From: Owenweeksia sp964619125
GTDB lineage: Bacteria; Bacteroidota; Bacteroidia; Flavobacteriales; Schleiferiaceae
NCBI GenBank assembly: GCA_964619125.1
Contig: CAZUCA010000005.1
Span: forward strand, 18,164 to 82,163
Length of the DNA stretch: 64,000 nt
Direction of reading: 5' to 3'
Part shown: in pieces, positions 10,196 through 17,806 of the stretch
Numbering within the stretch: the stretch's first letter is position 1
How the letters are laid out: the number at the start of each line of letters is the position of its first letter
Position numbers and translations under genes: made by a program
Notes under the pieces: model-generated
Seen by the model: only the letters and a program-made list of their open reading frames with translations
Database searches by the model: none
Told to the model about the DNA's origin: nothing

Positions 10196-11232
10196 CGTAC
10201 CCCGGCACGGTTGGCCCAGTTGCGGTACTTGCGGGCATTAATATTGTGCTGACGGAGATTGGTAGCAAAATTGTGGTAACCGGGGCGCTCAGGATCTGCC
10301 GCCATAAATATGTAATTGTGGTCGCTGTGGTTGAGCACCGCATCTATGCTGCTCAAAGCTGGAATTTTAATCGGTCCGGGGGGAATGCCGGGGTAGATAT
10401 AAGTGTTGTAGGGTGAATCATAGCGAATGTGCTTGTTGTACACCCGCCGTATGGTTTCATGGGGATGATCAAGCTTATAGCCATACACCGAGGTAGGATC
10501 CGACTGTAGCAGCATTCCCCGTTTCAGACGGTTCAGATAAAGGCCGGCTACCATCGGTTTTTCGTCGGGCTGCACCGTCTCCTTTTCCACAATTGAGGCC
10601 AGGGTCACCGCTTCAACCGGACTGAGCTCAAGCGCCGCGGCTTTATTTAGGCGGGCCTCCGTCCAAAAACGGTCAAATTCCTGGCGCATGCGCTTGAGAA
10701 AGGCAGTAGCAGAGGTATTCCACCACACCTCGTAGGTGTTGGGCAGAAAGTAAGCGGTCACCGTATTCTTGTCCACCCCAAAGGCCGACAGGGCATCACT
10801 GCTCTCAAAAAGGGTGAGAAAACTTAGGCTATCAGGCTCCAACTGATGACCCAGCTTGCCGGCCAGTTCATAAATACCGCTGATATCGTGTAAGGTAATC
10901 CGGATCGGATCCTGATCGCCGGCCCGTAGTTTATTCACCAGCTTATTGTTGGTCATTTTCCCTTCCAATACATAGCGCCCGGGCTTCACCAGGGAAGGAT
11001 AGTTTTTTTTCCGGGCCACCCAGTCAAAATTATCCACCTTCCTGAGAATGTCTTTCGCCCTGAGGCTGTCCAAAACTTCCTGGTAGCTGGCCCCGCTATA
11101 GATATAGAGCACCTTTTGCTCATCCTTCTTCATGGTGGTATTTACCGCCCAAACCTTCCGGTAATAGTCATAGCCGATATAAAGCCCCAACAGCAGCAAC
11201 AGGGCCGCAATAATCCTCAGTACCTTCTTCAA
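10192..11232 (-). CDS. mltG: Endolytic transglycosylase MltG
   Basis: MltG cleaves nascent glycan strands within the peptidoglycan and so sets their length. The 346 residues comprise an N-terminal membrane anchor (about 5-22), a LysM-like segment (about 40-100) and the YceG domain with the catalytic-region motif LASIVEKET (Glu 216/218), followed by VAGLYLNRLKRGMLLQSDPT and YNTYIYPGIPPGPI. The start is a TTG that overlaps the stop of the preceding cytochrome gene (TTGA); the next in-frame ATG would remove the membrane anchor. Linkage of mltG with dapF and a GNAT gene recurs in Flavobacteriia, from memory. Confidence 0.95.
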   Translation of the reverse strand: MKKVLRIIAALLLLLGLYIGYDYYRKVWAVNTTMKKDEQKVLYIYSGASYQEVLDSLRAKDILRKVDNFDWVARKKNYPSLVKPGRYVLEGKMTNNKLVNKLRAGDQDPIRITLHDISGIYELAGKLGHQLEPDSLSFLTLFESSDALSAFGVDKNTVTAYFLPNTYEVWWNTSATAFLKRMRQEFDRFWTEARLNKAAALELSPVEAVTLASIVEKETVQPDEKPMVAGLYLNRLKRGMLLQSDPTSVYGYKLDHPHETIRRVYNKHIRYDSPYNTYIYPGIPPGPIKIPALSSIDAVLNHSDHNYIFMAADPERPGYHNFATNLRQHNINARKYRNWANRAGVR

Positions 11233-13211
11233 TTCCTTTTCTTTAAATATGACAATGCCTGCCGCGCCCGCTCATTTTGCGGATTAATACGCAAGGCCTC
11301 TTTCAGCGCCTTAAGCGCTTCCTCATTATTATCCTGCAACAATAAGGAATTTGCCAGATTAAGCCACGCCAGCTCATAGTCAGGATTGCGGCTGAGGGCC
11401 TTCCTGAAATAGCGGTCGGCCCGCTTAAACTCTTTTTGCTGCAGATAATAAAACCCAAGGTTGTTGAGGGCCTCGGCATGATAGGGCTGCTCCTTTAGTA
11501 TAGCCCGGTACGCAGTTAGTGCTTCATTGTGGCGTCCCAACTGCTGTAAGCTATTGGCCAGTTTCAGCCTGAAATCGGGGGCATGGGGCACCAGTTCCAC
11601 CGCACGCTGGTAAAACAACATGGCTTTACTGCTTTTTCCCCTTTGCTGGTAGCTTTCCCCAATGCGGTAAGCCGCCCAGCCATCCTCATTATCGTAAGAG
11701 ACTTTATTCAACTTCTGCAGCACCTCACTCTGCCCGATTCGCTCCACCAGGGCCACTACCTCAGCCGGTTGCTGTTTCAGGAAGTAATACTGCAACCACT
11801 GGTTAAGATGTCGGGAAGGATCCCCTGCTTTTTGTAAAAAAAACAGGGCGCTGTCCAGATACCAGTCTTTAGCCTCAAAACGCTCAAATTGCTGCAGGTA
11901 AGCCACCGCCTTATTGCGGGGAGCGGGCTTTGGATTGTTAACCGCCACCAGGCCCAGAAATTCACGTAAACCGCTGGTATCCACTACCCGCCCCGGTATT
12001 TTTATTTTGTGGTCATGCACACTGACATGAGGAATATCGGTAGAACCGGATGCCGGCATGTGGCAGCTCACGCAATTGAAATTAGCTGCTCTCAATTTGC
12101 TCTCCTCTTCGGTGCATTCGTGGGCCGGTGCACCGCGGTGACAGTTGCCACAGGTGGAATTGAATTTTTCAATTTTGGTCTCTTTTACAGTAATGTGAGG
12201 GTTGTGGCAGCTGATGCAATTGAATCCCTCCGCACCCTGGATAACGCATTCACTTTGGCGAAAGCGATCGATATGTGAGGCCATGATAAACTCATCATCA
12301 GCATTGGAATAACGGGGCAGATATACTTCCATTACCTCGCTCAGTTTCATACCCGGTTTAAAATCCAGAAAAGATTTGCCGGGCTGCAATACCGTATTGC
12401 CCTGCAGGTGGCAGCGCTGGCAAACCTCAAACTGCAGGTCAGCAGGCAGCTTCTTTACATTTACGATGGAATAGTCGGTATCGCGGGCCGTATCCACCAA
12501 CTGGCCACTACTCACCCGCTTTACATGCAATTCGCCCGGTCCGTGACAACGTTCGCAGTCAATGGCCATAGGCACTTTAGCATACTTGTTAATAGAGCCC
12601 TTTACAAAAGCTTCAGGTATGGAATTATGACAGGAGGTGCACTCCAACCCAATTTTACGGCTAAAGCGACTGTTGTTTCCCCCCTCAAACCCCGGGGGTA
12701 AATCGAGTTGCTGCTTTTGGGCGTACCAGGTAAAGGGTGCCTGGGTGAGATATCCGTTTTGTTCGATAATATGGGAATTGGTATGCTGACCGCTTCCAAC
12801 CACATAATCAATGGCCTGGATGAACTGATAGAGGGTATCGCCGGAGTCGTGCAGGCGGAATTCCTGCAGATATAGGGAATCGCCCTCCCAGTAAGGATGG
12901 TAAGTGAGTTTGAGATTGGGATCATGCAAAAGGCTGTTACTACCAATACTGGCAATGCTCTTATGGGTATCGGCCACTCCAAATGAAGAGCCCATACCGG
13001 TATGAATGAAGGTTTGGTAGATTTCGGCATGACACTGCCGGCAGGCGTCAATGCCAAGGTAAGCAACAGTATCATTGTGATTTAGATAGCGTGGACCTTC
13101 TTCGCCGGCGGGTTCAAGGGCAGTGCTGGTATCGCTGTTGCAGTGCGACAGTGTCATCACCAAAACCGTAATCAGGCTCAACACCAGAACTGTAGGTACT
13201 TTCCACTTCAT
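11229..13211 (-). CDS. Heptaheme cytochrome c / TPR lipoprotein
   Basis: A 660-residue protein that starts with a lipoprotein-like signal (TLSHC, Cys 24) and carries seven CXXCH heme c motifs: CRQCH (57-61), CTSCH, CERCH, CQRCH, CISCH, CGNCH and CVSCH. Extra Cys and His residues could add or ligate hemes. The last ~150 residues are at least four TPR units (for example AEALNNLGFYYLQQKEFKRA). Multiheme-TPR proteins of this type occur in many Bacteroidota, and their redox partner is generally not known. It would act in the periplasm or at the outer membrane as an electron carrier with a protein-docking tail. TAATG couples it to the GNAT gene upstream, and TTGA to mltG downstream. Confidence 0.88.
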   Translation of the reverse strand: MKWKVPTVLVLSLITVLVMTLSHCNSDTSTALEPAGEEGPRYLNHNDTVAYLGIDACRQCHAEIYQTFIHTGMGSSFGVADTHKSIASIGSNSLLHDPNLKLTYHPYWEGDSLYLQEFRLHDSGDTLYQFIQAIDYVVGSGQHTNSHIIEQNGYLTQAPFTWYAQKQQLDLPPGFEGGNNSRFSRKIGLECTSCHNSIPEAFVKGSINKYAKVPMAIDCERCHGPGELHVKRVSSGQLVDTARDTDYSIVNVKKLPADLQFEVCQRCHLQGNTVLQPGKSFLDFKPGMKLSEVMEVYLPRYSNADDEFIMASHIDRFRQSECVIQGAEGFNCISCHNPHITVKETKIEKFNSTCGNCHRGAPAHECTEEESKLRAANFNCVSCHMPASGSTDIPHVSVHDHKIKIPGRVVDTSGLREFLGLVAVNNPKPAPRNKAVAYLQQFERFEAKDWYLDSALFFLQKAGDPSRHLNQWLQYYFLKQQPAEVVALVERIGQSEVLQKLNKVSYDNEDGWAAYRIGESYQQRGKSSKAMLFYQRAVELVPHAPDFRLKLANSLQQLGRHNEALTAYRAILKEQPYHAEALNNLGFYYLQQKEFKRADRYFRKALSRNPDYELAWLNLANSLLLQDNNEEALKALKEALRINPQNERARQALSYLKKRN

Positions 13212-13738
13212 TAATCTTGGCGCAATAGCTGTAAAAAGTACTCATCTTTATAGCGCGAACCACTGCGAATCCAGGCTTTTTTGTGGCCGGTAATCTCAAA
13301 GCCACATTTTTGAAAGAGACGGATGCTGGGTTGATTCTCCTCAAGGATGTTGCAATAAAGCTGCCTGAGATTGAGGTATTCAAAGCAGTAGTTTATCAGC
13401 ACTTGCAGGCTCTCGGAGGCAAAGCCGTTGTTACGCTTCTTTTCATCGCCAATCAGAATGCCAATACCGGCGCGCTGGTGAAAAGGGTCGAAATCAAAAA
13501 TATCGACGGTGCCGATGGTTTGCCCATCCTTGGTGTCAATCATAAATCGCTGCTGCCCGGCCTCGTAAATACTCTGTTGGGCATTATCGATATAGCGCTC
13601 CATCAGGTTGCGGCTGTAGGGGGCGAGGGTACCGCTCAGTTCCCAGTAAGGGCTATGGTTTTCCCACTTCAGCAGCAAGTCAAGGTCAGCTGGTTCTACT
13701 GCCCTAAGTGCTATGGTTTTCCCTTTGAGCCAAGTCAT
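13211..13738 (-). CDS. GNAT family N-acetyltransferase (RimJ/RimL-like)
   Basis: A 175-residue acetyl-CoA-dependent N-acetyltransferase. It shows the RimJ/RimL arrangement: LRAVEPADLDLLLKWEN at the start, GTVDIFDFDPFHQRAGIGI, the acetyl-CoA-binding region around KKRNNGFASESLQVLI (a variant of R/QxxGxG/A), and NQPSIRLFQKCGFEITG near the end. The substrate may be a protein N-terminus or a small amine and cannot be inferred. The start overlaps the dapF stop (ATGA) and the stop overlaps the cytochrome start (TAATG). Confidence 0.88.
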   Translation of the reverse strand: MTWLKGKTIALRAVEPADLDLLLKWENHSPYWELSGTLAPYSRNLMERYIDNAQQSIYEAGQQRFMIDTKDGQTIGTVDIFDFDPFHQRAGIGILIGDEKKRNNGFASESLQVLINYCFEYLNLRQLYCNILEENQPSIRLFQKCGFEITGHKKAWIRSGSRYKDEYFLQLLRQD

Positions 13739-14514
13739 AATTCAATCATACCTTCAAATACCCTCCCGGCCGGACCACTGAGCCAGATATTCTGATAGCC
13801 GTGGTCAGCTGCTTCAAAGCTAACACTTAAATTGCCACCGGCTGTCTTTACCGCCACCGGGCTATCCCCCACCCTTCTGCTGTAATGGGCGGCCAGGGCC
13901 GCTGCCGTTACACCGGTGCCGCAGCTATAGGTTTCATCTTCCACCCCGCGCTCAAAAGTGCGCATCTCCAGGCCATCATCTAAGGCTTTCACAAAATTCA
14001 CATTAACGCCTTCGCGGCGGTAGCTTTCACTGTTGCGGATGCTGCGCGCCTGATCTACAAATTCGGCACCGGGCATGCTGGCTTTAAAGGCCACGTGATG
14101 CGGCGAACCGGTATCGAGAAAAAAGCTGCTGTCATCGCGCTGCTGTAGCTGCCCCACCGGAATCATTTCCAAACTGACCGTGTCGCCCTTAATACGGGCA
14201 CGGTGATCGCCATCAATTGCCTTAAAGAGATACTCGCTTTTATGGATCCCCAGGTCATGGGCAAAGCGCACAATACAACGCCCGCCATTGCCACACATAC
14301 TGCTCTGACGGCCATCGCTGTTGAAGTACACCATCTCAAAATCATAGCCAGGGAGCTCATTCAGGATAATCAGGCCATCGGCACCAATGCCAAAGCGACG
14401 GTCACAGAGTTTTTCGATTTGTGCCTGGGTCAAAAAATCAAGCTTGCTGATGCGTCCATCAAGCATTATAAAATCGTTTCCCGTACCTTGGTATTTGTAA
14501 AATGACAGCCCCAT
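13735..14514 (-). CDS. dapF: Diaminopimelate epimerase
   Basis: DapF interconverts LL- and meso-diaminopimelate, giving the lysine precursor and the peptidoglycan cross-linking residue. The 259 residues match the family. Both catalytic cysteines are present: Cys 74 in SSMCGNGGRC and Cys 198 in ETYSCGTGVT. It is the first gene of a six-gene overlapping operon ending with the methyltransferase at 8386, and is divergent from degP with only 121 bases between the two start codons. A second peptidoglycan gene (mltG) lies in the same operon. Confidence 0.97.
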   Translation of the reverse strand: MGLSFYKYQGTGNDFIMLDGRISKLDFLTQAQIEKLCDRRFGIGADGLIILNELPGYDFEMVYFNSDGRQSSMCGNGGRCIVRFAHDLGIHKSEYLFKAIDGDHRARIKGDTVSLEMIPVGQLQQRDDSSFFLDTGSPHHVAFKASMPGAEFVDQARSIRNSESYRREGVNVNFVKALDDGLEMRTFERGVEDETYSCGTGVTAAALAAHYSRRVGDSPVAVKTAGGNLSVSFEAADHGYQNIWLSGPAGRVFEGMIEL

Positions 14515-14545
14515 AAAAGCTTCGTTAAAATCCTGTTAAAACCAG

Positions 14546-14558
14546 TGTCAGCCTGACA
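14546..14558. promoter_or_regulatory. Perfect palindrome TGTCAGCCTGACA between dapF and degP
   Basis: Six-base arms TGTCAG/CTGACA flank one central base. It lies about 78 bases before the degP start and 31 bases before the dapF start, so it could act on either. The same TGNCA-N3-TGNCA pattern, less perfect, precedes clpB (5626-5639). An operator role is inferred. Confidence 0.45.
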
Positions 14559-14635
14559 ATAAGCTCAGTGATGGAATAGTTATTGAAAAGGTGATTTCAC
14601 CATTTGAAGTTGCAAATTAAAAGCTTTCGTTACTA

Positions 14636-16075
14636 ATGAAAAACATAATTAAAATTGTCTTGGTCTCAGCCCTGGGTGGCGCCATCACTCTCGGCTCTTA
14701 CAAAGCATTTTTCGAAGAAGAGCAAACCGCCATTTTTGAAAGCTCCCCCACTCCTATCGTCCGTACAGCCGGATTTTCGGAAGAAGTGCAGGCCGGCTTT
14801 GTGGAAGCGGCCGAAAACTCGGTCAATTCAGTGGTGCACGTAAAAACAGCGGTAGAGAGCCGTCAACCCTATGCCAATAGTCCGCTTGACTTTTTCTTTG
14901 GCCAGCCGCGTGGCTATACTCCCCGCATGCAAATGGGAACCGGCTCCGGCGTGATTGTATCGGCCGATGGCTATATCGTTACCAATAACCACGTGATTGC
15001 CAATGCCCGCCAAATTCAGGTTACCCTAAACAACGGTGAGGAATATACGGCCGAGGTGGTAGGCGCTGACCCTACCACCGATATCGCCCTGGTGAAGGTA
15101 GACGCCGAGGATCTCCCTTATATGGTGTTTAGCAATTCCGACGAGGTAAGACTGGGTGAATGGGTACTGGCCGTGGGCAACCCCTTCAACCTCACCTCCA
15201 CGGTTACCGCCGGTATTGTAAGCGCCAAAAGCCGCAGCATCGGTATCATCAACGAGCGTTCGGCCATCGAATCCTTTATTCAAACTGATGCCGCGGTAAA
15301 CCCCGGTAACAGTGGTGGTGCCCTGGTGAATACAGAGGGGCAGCTCATCGGTATCAACAGCGCCATTTCCACCCATACCGGCTCCTATGAAGGTTATTCC
15401 TTCGCGGTGCCCAGCAATATTGTGAAAAAGGTGGTTGAGGATATCCTCGAATACGGTACAGTGCAACGGGCATTTATCGGAATTAATATTGCCGATGTTA
15501 CACCGGTATTAGCCGAACAGGCCGAACTCAACATCAACAACGGCGTATATGTAGGCGGTCTCACCCCCAACGGTGCTGCCGCCGATGCCGGTATTAAGGA
15601 AGGTGATGTAATTGTGGCGGTAGACGAGCGCCGGGTAAACAAGAGCAGTGAACTACAGGAACTGATTGGCCGCAAGCGCCCCGGTGACAAAGTGATCCTG
15701 ACCGTACATCGCGACGGCAGTCAGCGCAATATTGAGGTAAAATTGAGGAATCTGGATGGCACTACCGAGGTAGTACGGCGCGCCAGCGGCAATACTTTTG
15801 TGCAGCGGCTCGACGCCGGCTTTGAGCCCCTTGATGAACGCTCAAAAAAGAAACTCAACATCGACTATGGTGTGGAAGTTACAGAGCCCGGCAACGGCCT
15901 GCTGGCAGAGCAGGGCATTCCGCAGGGATTTGTAATTACCAAAATTGCCCGCCGCCCTATTCGTGATGTAAACGATATTGAAGAGGCGGTACGGGAAATG
16001 CGCCAGGGCGACCCGGTAGTTATTGAAGGTTTTATGCCCAGTGGCCGCTATAAATATTTTGCCTTTGGCTTTTAA
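14636..16075 (+). CDS. degP: Periplasmic serine protease/chaperone of the DegP/HtrA family
   Basis: This envelope quality-control protease degrades misfolded periplasmic proteins. The 479 residues comprise an N-terminal signal anchor (about 4-24), a trypsin-like domain with the complete triad His 119 (TNNHVIA), Asp 149 (PTTDIALVKV) and Ser 226 (NPGNSGGAL), a first PDZ domain (about 275-370) with GAAADAGIKEGDVI, and a divergent second PDZ-like domain (about 385-475). It forms a monocistronic unit. A perfect palindrome and a second small dyad (14590-14601) lie upstream, consistent with stress control, and a terminator follows. Confidence 0.95.
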   Translation: MKNIIKIVLVSALGGAITLGSYKAFFEEEQTAIFESSPTPIVRTAGFSEEVQAGFVEAAENSVNSVVHVKTAVESRQPYANSPLDFFFGQPRGYTPRMQMGTGSGVIVSADGYIVTNNHVIANARQIQVTLNNGEEYTAEVVGADPTTDIALVKVDAEDLPYMVFSNSDEVRLGEWVLAVGNPFNLTSTVTAGIVSAKSRSIGIINERSAIESFIQTDAAVNPGNSGGALVNTEGQLIGINSAISTHTGSYEGYSFAVPSNIVKKVVEDILEYGTVQRAFIGINIADVTPVLAEQAELNINNGVYVGGLTPNGAAADAGIKEGDVIVAVDERRVNKSSELQELIGRKRPGDKVILTVHRDGSQRNIEVKLRNLDGTTEVVRRASGNTFVQRLDAGFEPLDERSKKKLNIDYGVEVTEPGNGLLAEQGIPQGFVITKIARRPIRDVNDIEEAVREMRQGDPVVIEGFMPSGRYKYFAFGF

Positions 16076-16110
16076 GCCCGGCATATATCATCCCAAAAGA
16101 CTAATAAATC

Positions 16111-16140
16111 AAAAGCCTCTCCTTGAGGCTTTTACTTTTT
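16111..16140 (+). terminator. degP terminator
   Basis: AAAAGCCTC pairs with GAGGCTTTT around loop TCCTT, followed by a T-rich tail. Confidence 0.85.
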
Positions 16141-16150
16141 CTTACTGCCG

Positions 16151-16181
16151 TTGTTTACCCCCTTTAAAAGAGATACATTTG
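16151..16181 (+). promoter_or_regulatory. Promoter of gapA (-33 TTG, -7 TACATTTG)
   Basis: TTG at 16151-16153 and TACATTTG at 16174-16181 are separated by 20 bases, matching the Bacteroidota promoter pattern. The element ends 36 bases before the GAPDH ATG. This is the best complete promoter in the window. Confidence 0.65.
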
Positions 16182-16217
16182 CGGCAGTTTTCAAAAAAAC
16201 CATAAGGCACACTAAAA

Positions 16218-17672
16218 ATGGCTGAAACTTTAGACTATCAGAGCTTGGTAGCTGACCGCATTGCGCAGGAAAAAGCGGCTGCCGATTTCTTGAAAAAAAT
16301 CAGTGAACTCTATCTGGACAAAGGAATTGAAATGGTGCTCTTCCGCAACCAGCTTATTGACCAGCGAGTGAGCGAAATCCTCAACCTGCACGAATACGCA
16401 CGCAAGTTTGTAGGACAAAACATTACCATCAACGATACCCTCGCCCTGCTTAGCGAACTGGTGGAGATGGAACTGGCTCCGGCCCGTATGGATATCGGAC
16501 GCCTGGCCAGCGAATGGCTCAACGAAAAAGGCAACTATGCCAGCGAAAGAGCATTTCTGGAAGACAAACTGGCCGATTTTATCGGTGCAGACAATATGCA
16601 ACGTACCACCCCCAAAGACGTAGTTTTATACGGTTTTGGACGTATTGGCCGCCTGGTGGCCCGTGAGCTGATGGCTCAGGAAGGTAAAGGCGAGCAGCTG
16701 CGCTTGCGCGCCATTGTTACCCGTGGTGAAAATGCGCTTAGCCTGGAGAAGCGCGCTGCCCTCCTGCGCGAGGATTCAGTACACGGACCATTCCCCGGCA
16801 CCGTGGAGGCTGACATCGACAATAATGCCCTGATCATTAATGGCCGTACAATTCAGGTTATCGGTGCCAATGCACCCGAAGATATCGACTACACGGCTTA
16901 TGACATCAATAATGCCCTGATCATTGACAACACCGGTGCCTTCCGCGATGAAGAAGCCCTGGCCCGCCACCTGAGTGCAAAGGGCGCAGAAAAAGTACTG
17001 CTTACTGCCCCCGGCAAAGGTGTTCCCAACATTGTGCACGGTGTGAATCAAAAGGATTTTGACCCTGCTAAGGTGGATATCTTCTCTGCGGCCTCATGTA
17101 CCACCAATGCCATTACCCCGGTGCTGAAAGTAATTGACGATACCCTGGGTGTGGTGAAAGGACACATCGAAACTGTGCATGCCTACACCAATGACCAGAA
17201 CCTGGTGGACAATATGCACAAAAAATACCGCCGTGGACGTGCGGCTGCCCTTAACATGGTGATCACCGAAACCGGTGCCGGAAAAGCGGTAGCCAAGGCA
17301 CTGCCCCAACTGGAAGGCAAGCTGACTTCTAATGCCATCCGCGTACCTGTGCCCAATGGATCATTGGCACTGCTTAAACTGGACGTAAATAAGGAAACCA
17401 GCAAGGAGGATGTGAACGAGATTATGCGCAAGGCTGCCCTTACCGGTGACCTGGTGGAGCAGATTCGCTACTCGATGAGCAACGAACTGGTATCATCTGA
17501 CATCGTTGGCAACTCATGCCCATCAGTATACGACAGCCACGCCACCATCGTTTCTCCTGATGGTAAAAGCCTGGTACTTTACGTTTGGTATGACAACGAA
17601 TATGGCTATACCCGTCAGGTTATCCGCCTGAGCAAGTACATAGCCCAGGTAAGACGCAAGCGCTACTACTAG
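16218..17672 (+). CDS. gapA: Glyceraldehyde-3-phosphate dehydrogenase, long form
   Basis: GAPDH oxidatively phosphorylates glyceraldehyde 3-phosphate in glycolysis or runs in reverse in gluconeogenesis. The protein is 484 residues, against about 335 for standard GAPDH. A helical N-terminal extension of about 130 residues precedes the nucleotide-binding start VVLYGFGRIGRL. The catalytic Cys is in SAASCTTNAITP (near residue 294), the partner His is in VHAYTND, and the substrate loop is TGAGKAVAKALPQLEGKLT. Long GAPDH forms of this length are known in Bacteroidota and some other bacteria. Cofactor preference (NAD or NADP) is not decided here. Promoter and terminator are both clear. Confidence 0.95.
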   Translation: MAETLDYQSLVADRIAQEKAAADFLKKISELYLDKGIEMVLFRNQLIDQRVSEILNLHEYARKFVGQNITINDTLALLSELVEMELAPARMDIGRLASEWLNEKGNYASERAFLEDKLADFIGADNMQRTTPKDVVLYGFGRIGRLVARELMAQEGKGEQLRLRAIVTRGENALSLEKRAALLREDSVHGPFPGTVEADIDNNALIINGRTIQVIGANAPEDIDYTAYDINNALIIDNTGAFRDEEALARHLSAKGAEKVLLTAPGKGVPNIVHGVNQKDFDPAKVDIFSAASCTTNAITPVLKVIDDTLGVVKGHIETVHAYTNDQNLVDNMHKKYRRGRAAALNMVITETGAGKAVAKALPQLEGKLTSNAIRVPVPNGSLALLKLDVNKETSKEDVNEIMRKAALTGDLVEQIRYSMSNELVSSDIVGNSCPSVYDSHATIVSPDGKSLVLYVWYDNEYGYTRQVIRLSKYIAQVRRKRYY

Positions 17673-17695
17673 TAGGTTAAAGCTTTTAAAATGAT

Positions 17696-17732
17696 AAAAC
17701 TCCAGTCACTTGACTGGAGTTTTTTTTTTTGT
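17696..17732 (+). terminator. gapA terminator
   Basis: AAAACTCCAGTC pairs with GACTGGAGTTTT and is followed by a long T run. Confidence 0.92.
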
Positions 17733-17749
17733 CCTGTTTCCCTCCTCCC

Positions 17750-17780
17750 AAAAAAAACGCCCCACCAAAGGTGGAGCGTT
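17750..17780 (-). terminator. Terminator of the 1983-residue T9SS gene
   Basis: Read on the minus strand, ACGCTCCACC pairs with GGTGGGGCGT (one G-T pair) and is followed by seven T. It lies 27 bases past the stop codon at 17807 and is back to back with the gapA terminator. Confidence 0.88.
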
Positions 17781-17806
17781 CTACTATATCCCTGGGGGAT
17801 CTGATC

